23,282 nucleotides of DNA, from NCBI GenBank assembly GCA_030592425.1, contig JAUVJK010000006.1, positions 1-23,282 of the forward strand. The letters run 5' to 3'. Below the pieces are notes generated by a model. It was given only the letters and a program-made list of their open reading frames with translations. It made no database searches and was not told where the DNA came from. This stretch comes from Candidatus Moraniibacteriota bacterium (GTDB taxonomy: Bacteria; Patescibacteriota; Minisyncoccia; Moranbacterales; GCA-2747515). Both the position numbers and the translations under genes were made by a program. Shown piece after piece: positions 16,178 to 22,189 of the stretch (position 1 is its first letter; each line of letters begins with the position of its first letter).

Positions 16178-16264
16178 ATGTCGTTTATCAATGTATCTCT
16201 TTGTCTAAAGAGACTGCGAGATATATATCAAAACAACCATTGCACAAGAGGATCAAGAAAATGA
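16178..16264 (+). CDS. Possible 28-aa leader peptide
   Basis: ATG at 16178 lies about 9 nt after the predicted transcription start. The frame encodes MSFINVSLCLKRLRDIYQNN and eight more basic/polar residues, and stops at TGA 16262-16264, overlapping the ATG of the next gene (ATGA). That overlap suggests translational coupling. A 7-bp hairpin (TCTCTTT 16196-16202, AAAGAGA 16207-16213) lies inside the frame. It could be a regulatory leader peptide, or chance, since no family resemblance or codon signal proves translation. Confidence 0.3.
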   Translation: MSFINVSLCLKRLRDIYQNNHCTRGSRK

Positions 16265-16764
16265 CAAGTATACAAATTCCAATCAGTAAGCTGATAAGAG
16301 AGCGGTCTAATGGCGTTTATACGCTTATTGGTAATGAATTATCAAGGATTGGATCTCTCCCTGCGAATGTTCCAGAATCCATCATCCTCTTTTTCCGTGA
16401 AGGACAAGATGGACTATGCTTGGATGCGAGTATTTGTTTGGCACGAGGAAAGACCCTTTGTTATGGGGTGAATGTGCTCGAAAACGATGATGGCACAGTT
16501 CTTTATTTTTCGCAGAAAGCATTTGCAAATCGGCAAGCTACACTCAGAAAGGCAAACGAGAAAATAAAGAAGTTTTACGAAAAAAGAGAAGAAGATCCAC
16601 GTGTTACACTCGATGACTCTGATGCGATATCAGATCCGCATGTGACATCCGATGAAATTGTTATTTCGCAAGAAGAAGGAAGTGTCTTCTTGGAAGAGTT
16701 GAGATATACGGAACATGGAAAGACGAATGGCGTGCGTGAAGTGATGCGTGTACCATCTAGGTAA
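16261..16764 (+). CDS. Hypothetical protein, 167 aa
   Basis: Unrecognised. ATG 16261 is supported by AGAGGA about 8 nt upstream; a longer in-frame TTG start at 16201 falls in the leader and is rejected. The N-terminal ~100 residues look like a folded alpha/beta domain (TSIQIPISKLIRERSNGVYTL; SIILFFREGQDGLCLDASIC; VLYFSQKAF). A Lys-rich helix follows (LRKANEKIKKFYEKREE), then an acidic Asp/Ser-rich segment and a C-terminal strand region (GSVFLEELRYTEHGKTNG). There is no signal peptide or membrane helix. It is a single-gene unit with its own promoter, a leader with a possible coupled peptide, and a terminator. Its leader shares CCATTGCA plus AGAGG with the next unknown gene. Confidence 0.7.
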   Translation: MTSIQIPISKLIRERSNGVYTLIGNELSRIGSLPANVPESIILFFREGQDGLCLDASICLARGKTLCYGVNVLENDDGTVLYFSQKAFANRQATLRKANEKIKKFYEKREEDPRVTLDDSDAISDPHVTSDEIVISQEEGSVFLEELRYTEHGKTNGVREVMRVPSR

Positions 16765-16799
16765 ATAAGAAGAAAGAAATCAAAAAATTTTGTTTGCAT

Positions 16800-16833
16800 A
16801 ACTGGTCTCGTTTAATGACAGGGCCAGTTTTTT
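16800..16833 (+). terminator. Terminator after the 16261 gene
   Basis: AACTGG (16800-16805) pairs with CCAGTT (16824-16829), with extra G-U/C-G pairs inside, followed by T6ATTTTT. The next -35 box starts 8 bp after the T tract. Confidence 0.82.
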
Positions 16834-16841
16834 ATTTTTCA

Positions 16842-16870
16842 TTGACGAATATGGTACACCGTGCTATAGT
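16842..16870 (+). promoter_or_regulatory. Promoter of the 17017-17446 unit
   Basis: TTGACG (16842-16847), a 17-bp spacer and TATAGT (16865-16870). The start is expected near 16877, giving a leader of about 140 nt. The leader contains an AAGGGAGGTG string (16901-16910) with no ATG behind it, and ends in AGAGGT (17004-17009) before the ATG at 17017. Confidence 0.78.
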
Positions 16871-17016
16871 ATGAGCCACGTAAAAACATCGTTATTTAAA
16901 AAGGGAGGTGCTCGTTTTCGATAGTATCAAAAGCTCTTCAATATCTATTAATGTACATTTTTTCAAAATTAGATTAAATTGAAGAAAAAGTCCATTGCAT
17001 TCTAGAGGTAGAAATA

Positions 17017-17298
17017 ATGCACGAAAATCAAACAACAGTAAAGGTAAAGGTCGCTGCCGGAAAACTTAGTCTGCGTAGTGTAAATGAAGCAAGTTCCAAT
17101 TCGATCCATGTATTGGTGCCGAAAGATTTGAATATCTCAGTGGAAGGAGCAGCATCTCAACCTCGTTATGAGAGGGAATTTGTGACAGCTCATATGGAAG
17201 AAGGGAGTAAAATGCTTTTTGAAGCCTTCCCGCATATAGAGCTGCGCTTTACTAAGAGTACAAATGGATGTGAATTTAGGCGGCGTGTGGCGGCATAA
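17017..17298 (+). CDS. Hypothetical protein, 93 aa
   Basis: Unrecognised. Starts MHENQTTVKVKVAAGKLSLR at ATG 17017, preceded by AGAGGT at a good SD distance. The 93 residues look beta-rich (VKVKVAAGKLSLRSV; IHVLVPKDLNISVEG; HIELRFTKSTNGCEF) with a helix in HMEEGSKMLFEAFP; there is one Cys. No signal peptide or membrane segment. It begins a short operon: a 48-residue basic peptide starts 1 bp after its stop. It has its own TTGACG promoter with an unusually long leader, and the operon ends at a strong terminator. High expression is plausible from the near-consensus signals, but no function can be assigned. Confidence 0.68.
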   Translation: MHENQTTVKVKVAAGKLSLRSVNEASSNSIHVLVPKDLNISVEGAASQPRYEREFVTAHMEEGSKMLFEAFPHIELRFTKSTNGCEFRRRVAA

Positions 17299-17299
17299 T

Positions 17300-17446
17300 A
17301 TGCAGAAAAATAATCTACGTAAGCGTGAAAATCTCAAAGAAGAGAGTCATGCTAAAAGTAAAAGGAAGGCTCAGTATGTTAATCTTCCAAAGAGACTATT
17401 TAAAAAACTGAGAAGGAAAAGAAAGAGAATAACATTGCACATTTAA
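17300..17446 (+). CDS. Hypothetical very basic peptide, 48 aa
   Basis: Unrecognised. ATG 17300 lies 1 bp after the previous stop, so translation is probably coupled; an in-frame ATG at 17264 would overlap the upstream gene. Nineteen of 48 residues are Lys or Arg, with a terminal patch KRLFKKLRRKRKR. This suggests nucleic-acid or ribosome binding, but it does not match bL34, bS21 or another small ribosomal protein I can recognise. No SD of its own. A terminator starts 13 bp downstream. Its short length keeps confidence moderate. Confidence 0.5.
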   Translation: MQKNNLRKRENLKEESHAKSKRKAQYVNLPKRLFKKLRRKRKRITLHI

Positions 17447-17458
17447 GAAAGTCCACTT

Positions 17459-17493
17459 GGTCCGCAACGTAGTAACGTTGACGGGCCTTTTTT
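17459..17493 (+). terminator. Terminator after the 17017-17446 operon
   Basis: GGTCCG and CAACGT (17459-17470) pair with ACGTTG and CGGGCC (17475-17487, one bulged A), loop AGTA, followed by T6 and ATTTTT. It isolates the heat-shock promoter downstream. Confidence 0.87.
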
Positions 17494-17542
17494 ATTTTTG
17501 CAAAAAAGTGAAATATTTTCATGACTTTGAACGTAGCATCAA

Positions 17543-17569
17543 TTAGCACTCGCTTGACAAGAGTGCCAA
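17543..17569. promoter_or_regulatory. CIRCE operator (HrcA binding site)
   Basis: TTAGCACTC (17543-17551), nine bases, GAGTGCCAA (17561-17569). This matches the CIRCE consensus TTAGCACTC-N9-GAGTGCTAA at all but one position. The -35 box lies in its centre, so bound HrcA would block RNA polymerase. It predicts heat-inducible, self-repressed expression of hrcA, the NUDIX-grpE gene and probably dnaK. Confidence 0.95.
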
Positions 17570-17582
17570 TGTACATTAGAAT
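17554..17582 (+). promoter_or_regulatory. hrcA operon promoter, predicted leaderless
   Basis: TTGACA (17554-17559, inside the CIRCE), a 17-bp spacer and TAGAAT (17577-17582). ATG is at 17589, 6 nt after the -10, so the transcript should begin at or next to the start codon. Confidence 0.85.
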
Positions 17583-17588
17583 GAATTT

Positions 17589-18347
17589 ATGAATGAACGT
17601 CAACAACAAATTTTGGCTGCAGTTGTCAAAGAATATACAGAAACAGGTGTGCCAGTAGGATCAAACATCCTTGCTGATCACTATGGATTCAAGGTATCAG
17701 CAGCGACATTGCGTAGTGATATGGCACAGCTTGAAGGAGAAAAACTTCTTTTTCAACCACATACCAGTGCAGGACGTGTGCCGACAGATGCTGGATATCG
17801 CTATTTCGTGGAGGAGATCATGCCAGAGCGTGAATTATCAAAGAAAGAACAGCAGGCTATGCAGAAAGAACTTTTGCAATTGCGCGCACAGAATACACGA
17901 TTGACACGTACGACGGCAAAGCTTCTTTCAACGCTCAGTGGAAATGTAGCGATCTCAGGACGGCCAGATAGTGATGACTTCTTTGAGTGTGGTCTGCGGA
18001 CTCTTTTGGAGGAGGGAAAGGACACTGACATGGATGAATTGTGTCAGATGGCAGAAGCCCTTGATTATATTGATGAGAAATGTGATGTGATCATGAAGGA
18101 GCTTGGCAATAATGAAACAAAGATCTTCATCGGCGAAGAAAATCCGATCTCAGATGCAAAGAATTATTCGATGGTTGTTTCGCGGTATGATGTTGATGGG
18201 GAAGAAGGAATTGTTGCATTGATCGGACCAAAAAATATGAAATACGAAAAGAATAAATCACTGATCGATTATGTAAAGAAAATTCTCGGTTCCAGTAGCA
18301 AAGCAATGATCTTTGTCATAGCAGGTTCAACAATTATTATTTATTAA
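17589..18347 (+). CDS. hrcA: Heat-inducible transcription repressor HrcA (compact form)
   Basis: 252 residues, clearly shorter than the usual ~340. HrcA represses chaperone genes by binding CIRCE and is itself kept active by chaperonin. The winged-helix DNA-binding domain is intact (about 1-75): RQQQILAAVVKEYTETGVPV, VSAATLRSDMAQLEGEKLL and the family's HTSAGRVPTDAGYRYFV. The rest resembles the GAF-like part, with MVVSRYDVDGEEGIVALIGPKNMKYEKN near the end, so the C-terminus is present and the middle is what is reduced. The last residues (AMIFVIAGSTIIIY) are unusually hydrophobic. A CIRCE directly precedes it. The NUDIX-grpE gene follows after 13 bp. Confidence 0.9.
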   Translation: MNERQQQILAAVVKEYTETGVPVGSNILADHYGFKVSAATLRSDMAQLEGEKLLFQPHTSAGRVPTDAGYRYFVEEIMPERELSKKEQQAMQKELLQLRAQNTRLTRTTAKLLSTLSGNVAISGRPDSDDFFECGLRTLLEEGKDTDMDELCQMAEALDYIDEKCDVIMKELGNNETKIFIGEENPISDAKNYSMVVSRYDVDGEEGIVALIGPKNMKYEKNKSLIDYVKKILGSSSKAMIFVIAGSTIIIY

Positions 18348-18360
18348 AAAAAGAAAAAGT

Positions 18361-19320
18361 ATGGAGCTAAAAAAAGATATGGAAGCAAATCAATTGGTGC
18401 GTATTTCACAGAAGGTACTATTTTATGATAAAGATGATGGAAAGTTTCTTTTTCTGAAAGTGGCAAAGCCGGGAAAAGATGCACCGCATCATGCGCAGTG
18501 GTACAAGGATTATGGTCCATGGGATATTCCTGGCGGACATATTAAGAGGGATGAAGATGATCTCAATGTAGCAGTTGCAAGAGAGATCCAAGAGGAGATT
18601 GGTATGGAGATTGATGGCGCTGACGAGATCTGTTGTTTTGAACTAATGACAAATCCAAAAACAAAACATCGTGGATTCAATGTGATCTATCTTATGGAAT
18701 ACACAGGTGAGCCAGTGATCTTGAGTGATGAACATGAAGATTTTACATGGATGAATGCAGAGGAAGTTGCGCAGCATAAAGAGATCAAACCGTGGCTCAA
18801 AGAAGCAGTCGAGAAAGCAGTCGCACAACGTGAATTGAAAGATTCTCTCAATAGTTGGCATCGATGTTTGGCAGATTTTGATAATTATAAGAAGCGCAGT
18901 ACAGAACAACAAAAAGATTTTGCGCAGTATGCTGGCCAGACGGTAATTGACGAAATGCTCCCAATACTTGATAACTTTCACGCGGCGACACAGCACATTC
19001 CAGAAGAGGAAAAAGAAAGTCCATGGGTGACAGGGATCATGTATATCCAACAACAAATGGAAAAAGTATTTGATGATCAAGGCGTGACAGAGATCACAGT
19101 AAATATTGGCGACGAATTTAATGCAACGACGATGGAAGCAATGGAAGACAGCAAGTCTAAAGTCAAAAGTCAAAAGTCAAAAGAAGCAGAAAAAGAAGAT
19201 CAAGATGAAACTGACAAAGAACAAGATCATAAGGTGACGAAAATCGTGCAGAAGGGCTATATGATCAAGGATAAAATACTGCGACCTGCTCGCGTGATCG
19301 TGGGAACAACTAATAATTAA
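18361..19320 (+). CDS. grpE: NUDIX hydrolase-GrpE fusion protein
   Basis: One 319-residue ORF carries two domains. Residues ~10-150 are a NUDIX domain: the WDIPGGHIKRD stretch continues into AVAREIQEEIGM, a Nudix box (about 59-82) with the catalytic REIQEE intact and one extra residue in the first part. NUDIX enzymes hydrolyse nucleoside diphosphates linked to another moiety. Residues ~160-319 are GrpE, the DnaK nucleotide exchange factor: WHRCLADFDNYKKR, IDEMLPILDNFHAA, the GVTEI...GDEFNATTMEAME beta region and VQKGYMIKDKILRPARVIVG. The usual long N-terminal GrpE helix is mostly replaced by NUDIX. A Lys/Glu-rich insert (264-290) contains a heptamer DNA repeat. It lies between hrcA and dnaK as normal for grpE. 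No internal stop separates the halves. Confidence 0.9.
   Translation: MELKKDMEANQLVRISQKVLFYDKDDGKFLFLKVAKPGKDAPHHAQWYKDYGPWDIPGGHIKRDEDDLNVAVAREIQEEIGMEIDGADEICCFELMTNPKTKHRGFNVIYLMEYTGEPVILSDEHEDFTWMNAEEVAQHKEIKPWLKEAVEKAVAQRELKDSLNSWHRCLADFDNYKKRSTEQQKDFAQYAGQTVIDEMLPILDNFHAATQHIPEEEKESPWVTGIMYIQQQMEKVFDDQGVTEITVNIGDEFNATTMEAMEDSKSKVKSQKSKEAEKEDQDETDKEQDHKVTKIVQKGYMIKDKILRPARVIVGTTNN
19153..19183. repeat. Tandem AAGTCAA heptamers inside the GrpE insert
   Basis: AAGTCTA followed by three exact AAGTCAA units and a partial AAG. Because 7 is not a multiple of 3, each unit shifts frame, giving the SKSKVKSQKSK stretch. It resembles intergenic STRR heptamers but lies in coding DNA, in the variable loop before the last GrpE strands. 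Confidence 0.75.
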
Positions 19321-19439
19321 AAATTAAGAATGTCCGGAACGACATAAAACTAATATAATTTATAATTAATTTAAATAACAATAATTATGTAGACTCTTCT
19401 GTAGATCTTTTCTATAGGTGGGACACTACAAACAAACAT

Positions 19440-21419
19440 ATGAGTAAGATCTTAGGAATTGATCTTGGTACGACAAACTCTGCGATGGCAGTCATCGAGG
19501 GTGGTAAGCCAGAGATCATCGAGAACAAAGAGGGAAACCGCACAACACCATCAGTAGTGGCGGTAAATAAAAATGGTGAGCGTCTTGTGGGACTTTTGGC
19601 GAAGCGTCAAGCCGTGACTAATCCAGAGAATACATTGTTTTCTGTAAAACGTTTGATCGGACGTCATTTTGATGATGTGGAAGTACAAGAGGATATTAAA
19701 TTGTTTCCATTCAAGGTAACAAAAGCATCTAAGGGTGGTATCCATTCTGTGATGGATGGTAAAGAACATACACCACAGGAGATAAGTGCGATGATCCTTG
19801 GAAAATTGAAAGCTGATGCAGAAGAAAAGCTTGGTGAGACAGTCGAAGAAGCTGTGATCACTGTACCGGCATATTTTGATGATGCACAACGTAAAGCGAC
19901 GAAAGAAGCGGGTGAGATCGCAGGACTCAAGGTACGTCGTGTGATCAATGAGCCAACAGCAGCAGCACTTGCCTATGGTTTCAACAAAAAGAAAGATGAA
20001 ATGATCGCAGTATACGATCTTGGTGGTGGTACATTTGATGTGTCGATCCTTGAAGTCAGCGAAGACACGATTGAAGTAAAAGCAACACATGGTGACACAC
20101 ATCTTGGTGGTGATGATTTTGATCAAGTGATCATTAAATGGATCCTTGACGAATTTAATAAAGCAGAAGGTATCGATCTTTCAAAAGACAATCTTGCATT
20201 GCAGCGTGTGAAAGAAGCTGCAGAGAAAGCAAAAATTGAGCTCTCGACAGCAGATCAGACAGAGATCAACCAGCCATTTATCACAACTGGTGACGATGGA
20301 CCAAAGCACCTCGTGATGACAATGACACGTGCACAACTCGATGAGCATATCCATGACCTTGTCGAGAAGACGCTTGAACCAATAAAAGAAGCGTTGAAAG
20401 ATGCTGGTATTGACAAAGGTGATATCAATGAGGTGATTCTCGTTGGTGGCATGACACGTATGCCGATCGTACAGAAAGTTGTGGAAGAATTCTTTGGAAA
20501 GAAACCAAATGTTTCTGTGAACCCAGATGAGGTTGTTGCGATGGGTGCAGCGATCCAGGGTGGTGTATTTCAGGGTGATGTGAAAGATGTCCTTCTTTTG
20601 GATGTAACACCGCTCACGCTTGGTATTGAAACGATGGGTGGCGTACGCACACCATTGATCGATAAAAATACAACGATTCCAGCAAGTAAATCACAGATCT
20701 TTTCAACAGCAGCTGATAATCAGCCAAGTGTAGAGATCCATGTATTGCAAGGAGAACGTGAAATGGCCGGTGACAACAAAACACTTGGACGTTTCCTTCT
20801 TGATTCTATTCCACCAGCACCACGTGGTATACCACAGATCGAAGTTTCTTTTGACATCGACGCAAATGGGATCCTTAATGTAAAAGCTGTTGATAAAGCA
20901 ACTGGCAAAGAACAATCAGTAAAGATCGAAGGATCAAGTGGTCTTTCAAGTGAAGAGGTAGAGCAGATGAAGAAAGATGCAGAAGTAAATGCGGAAGAAG
21001 ATAAGAAGAAAAAAGAAACTGTCGAGATCCGCAACACCGCTGACACACTTGTCTTCACAACAGAAAAAGCGATCAAAGATGCTGGTGATAAACTGACAGC
21101 AGATGAGAAAAAGCCTGTTGAAGAGAAAATGACTGCTCTCAAAGATGTTCTCAAGGATGAAAAATCTGACGGTGAGAAGATCAAAAAGGCAAGCGAAGAA
21201 CTTTCAACAGTAGCACAGACCATCGGCGAAAAGCTCTACAAAATCGCTCAGGAAGAAGAAGCAGCGAAAGCCAAGAGCGAAGAGTCAAAGTCAGATGATG
21301 ACAAAAAGGATGGCGAAGCAAAAGACGCCGAAACCGAAGAAACATCAGACGACAAAAAAGATGGCGCTGAAGAAAAGAAAAATGATGATGACGATAAGAA
21401 AGAAGAAGAGAAGAAATAA
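19440..21419 (+). CDS. dnaK: Molecular chaperone DnaK (Hsp70)
   Basis: 659 residues. DnaK binds exposed hydrophobic peptides in an ATP-driven cycle with DnaJ and GrpE. The ATPase domain starts [19 protein letters not shown]; it has [39 protein letters not shown] and [14 protein letters not shown]. The linker [16 protein letters not shown] leads into the substrate-binding domain ([28 protein letters not shown]). The lid is followed by a long, highly acidic Asp/Glu/Lys tail of about 40 residues. A TATAAT at 19354-19359 with a poor -35 may add a second promoter in the 119-bp gap after grpE; otherwise it is read from the CIRCE promoter. No SD is seen. No dnaJ follows, and a strong terminator lies just downstream. 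Confidence 0.97.
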   Translation: MSKILGIDLGTTNSAMAVIEGGKPEIIENKEGNRTTPSVVAVNKNGERLVGLLAKRQAVTNPENTLFSVKRLIGRHFDDVEVQEDIKLFPFKVTKASKGGIHSVMDGKEHTPQEISAMILGKLKADAEEKLGETVEEAVITVPAYFDDAQRKATKEAGEIAGLKVRRVINEPTAAALAYGFNKKKDEMIAVYDLGGGTFDVSILEVSEDTIEVKATHGDTHLGGDDFDQVIIKWILDEFNKAEGIDLSKDNLALQRVKEAAEKAKIELSTADQTEINQPFITTGDDGPKHLVMTMTRAQLDEHIHDLVEKTLEPIKEALKDAGIDKGDINEVILVGGMTRMPIVQKVVEEFFGKKPNVSVNPDEVVAMGAAIQGGVFQGDVKDVLLLDVTPLTLGIETMGGVRTPLIDKNTTIPASKSQIFSTAADNQPSVEIHVLQGEREMAGDNKTLGRFLLDSIPPAPRGIPQIEVSFDIDANGILNVKAVDKATGKEQSVKIEGSSGLSSEEVEQMKKDAEVNAEEDKKKKETVEIRNTADTLVFTTEKAIKDAGDKLTADEKKPVEEKMTALKDVLKDEKSDGEKIKKASEELSTVAQTIGEKLYKIAQEEEAAKAKSEESKSDDDKKDGEAKDAETEETSDDKKDGAEEKKNDDDDKKEEEKK

Positions 21420-21451
21420 GTAATCAGCACTCTTTCTGATCAGTCAAAACA

Positions 21452-21488
21452 AAAACACCTTAAGCATTCGCTTGAGGTGTTTTGTTTT
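21452..21488 (+). terminator. dnaK terminator
   Basis: The arm 21452-21465 pairs with 21470-21483 over 14 bp (one G-U pair) around an ATTC loop, followed by TTTGTTTT. It is strong and closes the heat-shock operon. Confidence 0.9.
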
Positions 21489-21516
21489 ACATAAAGCATG
21501 TTATGTAAACTATAAT
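21486..21516 (+). promoter_or_regulatory. Inverted repeat next to TATAAT, possible regulated promoter
   Basis: TTTACATAA (21486-21494) and TTATGTAAA (21501-21509) are perfect inverted repeats with a 6-bp spacer, followed one base later by TATAAT (21511-21516). The repeat covers the place of a -35 box, which is otherwise poor. This looks like an operator over a promoter. Downstream there is only a 28-codon GTG frame (21541-21627), so the target is unclear. Confidence 0.4.
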
Positions 21517-21600
21517 AGTACTGTTTTTGAGATCTATCCTGTGGATAAAAAGCGCTATTATGTAAGTGGTGCTTGTGATTTTATCTACTTTAAATATTAT

Positions 21601-21854
21601 TCAAAAGGGGTCCGCTGTAAAATGTAGATTTTGGAGATTATTGCACTGCATTGATGATGCTTGTATTGTTTCTGTCGTAGCAACGGCTTTTTGTAATTGG
21701 TCATTATCTTCTATATAAGAGTCGGGGGGGGGAAGTTATAAATGGTCACATTGTGCCAGGCTGACATGTTCTGTACCACTGACAACGATGTGAATTTATT
21801 AGTTTTAATATTGAGGCAGGTTATTATTTGATAATAAAGGTTATATTTAAATAA
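21601..21854 (-). pseudogene. Possible frameshifted gene remnant spanning a G9 tract
   Basis: On the minus strand one frame is open from about 21854 to the C9 tract (complement of 21724-21732) and reads ...KFTSLSVVQNMSAWHNVTIYNF. A different frame is open from the tract to TGA at 21601-21603 and reads DSYIEDNDQLQKAVATTETI then a Gln/Asn-rich end. Adding or removing bases in the tract would join them. No start codon, SD or known family is seen, so it may be chance, a decayed gene, a contingency locus or a sequencing error. The surrounding stretch 21420-22189 holds no confident gene; apart from the listed repeats, terminator and small frames I see nothing in it. Confidence 0.22.
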
Positions 21855-21857
21855 CTA

Positions 21858-21899
21858 TTTAATTGGGTCATTAATCACCTAATTAATGACCCAATTAAA
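21858..21899. repeat. Perfect inverted repeat with 18-bp arms
   Basis: TTTAATTGGGTCATTAAT (21858-21875), loop CACCTA, then its exact reverse complement (21882-21899). There is no T tract directly behind it, so it is not a typical terminator. It lies 10 bp before the terminator at 21909. Confidence 0.75.
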
Positions 21900-21908
21900 A
21901 GGAGTATT

Positions 21909-21928
21909 CGATCAAAGGATCGTTTTTT
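21909..21928 (+). terminator. Short hairpin terminator
   Basis: CGATC (21909-21913), loop AAAG, GATCG (21918-21922), T6. The stem is short (5 bp) but followed by a clean T tract. Confidence 0.6.
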
Positions 21929-21982
21929 GAAAATAAAAACCTTAATAGATGCGTAGGCACATCTTTTTTGTGCTACTATAGG

Positions 21983-22114
21983 ATGAACGATTTATATCTC
22001 TTCATCCTTTATAAAAAAAGGCATCCATTAGGAGAAAATATCTTCTCTTTTTCAATTAGCGGGGATAAAAGTTTTATTGCTGGTGATCATGATAGTGTTG
22101 AGGAAAATAAATGA
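21983..22114 (+). CDS. Small ORF, 43 aa, sharing an AGDHDS segment with the 22539 gene
   Basis: The frame runs from ATG 21983 to TGA 22112-22114 and encodes MNDLYLFILYKKRHPLGENI, a short SFSISGDKSF stretch and the end IAGDHDSVEENK. The last part closely matches VAGDHDSEDEE of the secreted protein at 22539, and the DNA is similar over about 36 bp (roughly 27 identities by eye). There is no SD. It may be a relic or partial duplicate of that gene's 5' region, with the acidic repeat lost, rather than an active gene. Confidence 0.3.
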   Translation: MNDLYLFILYKKRHPLGENIFSFSISGDKSFIAGDHDSVEENK

Positions 22115-22189
22115 CTTCTTTTTAGTTTATTGTGCTATCTCCTACATTATTTGAGAAATCATGGTATACTTATAAAGATTAAATGTATC

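Noticed and set aside
16201..16260. TTG start for the 16261 gene
   Set aside because: TTG lies inside a leader hairpin with no SD, while ATG 16261 has AGAGGA at a suitable distance.
19551..20126. Long minus-strand ORF inside dnaK (191 codons)
   Set aside because: It is a shadow of the dnaK frame; the Cys/Phe/Ile-rich composition is typical of antisense frames.
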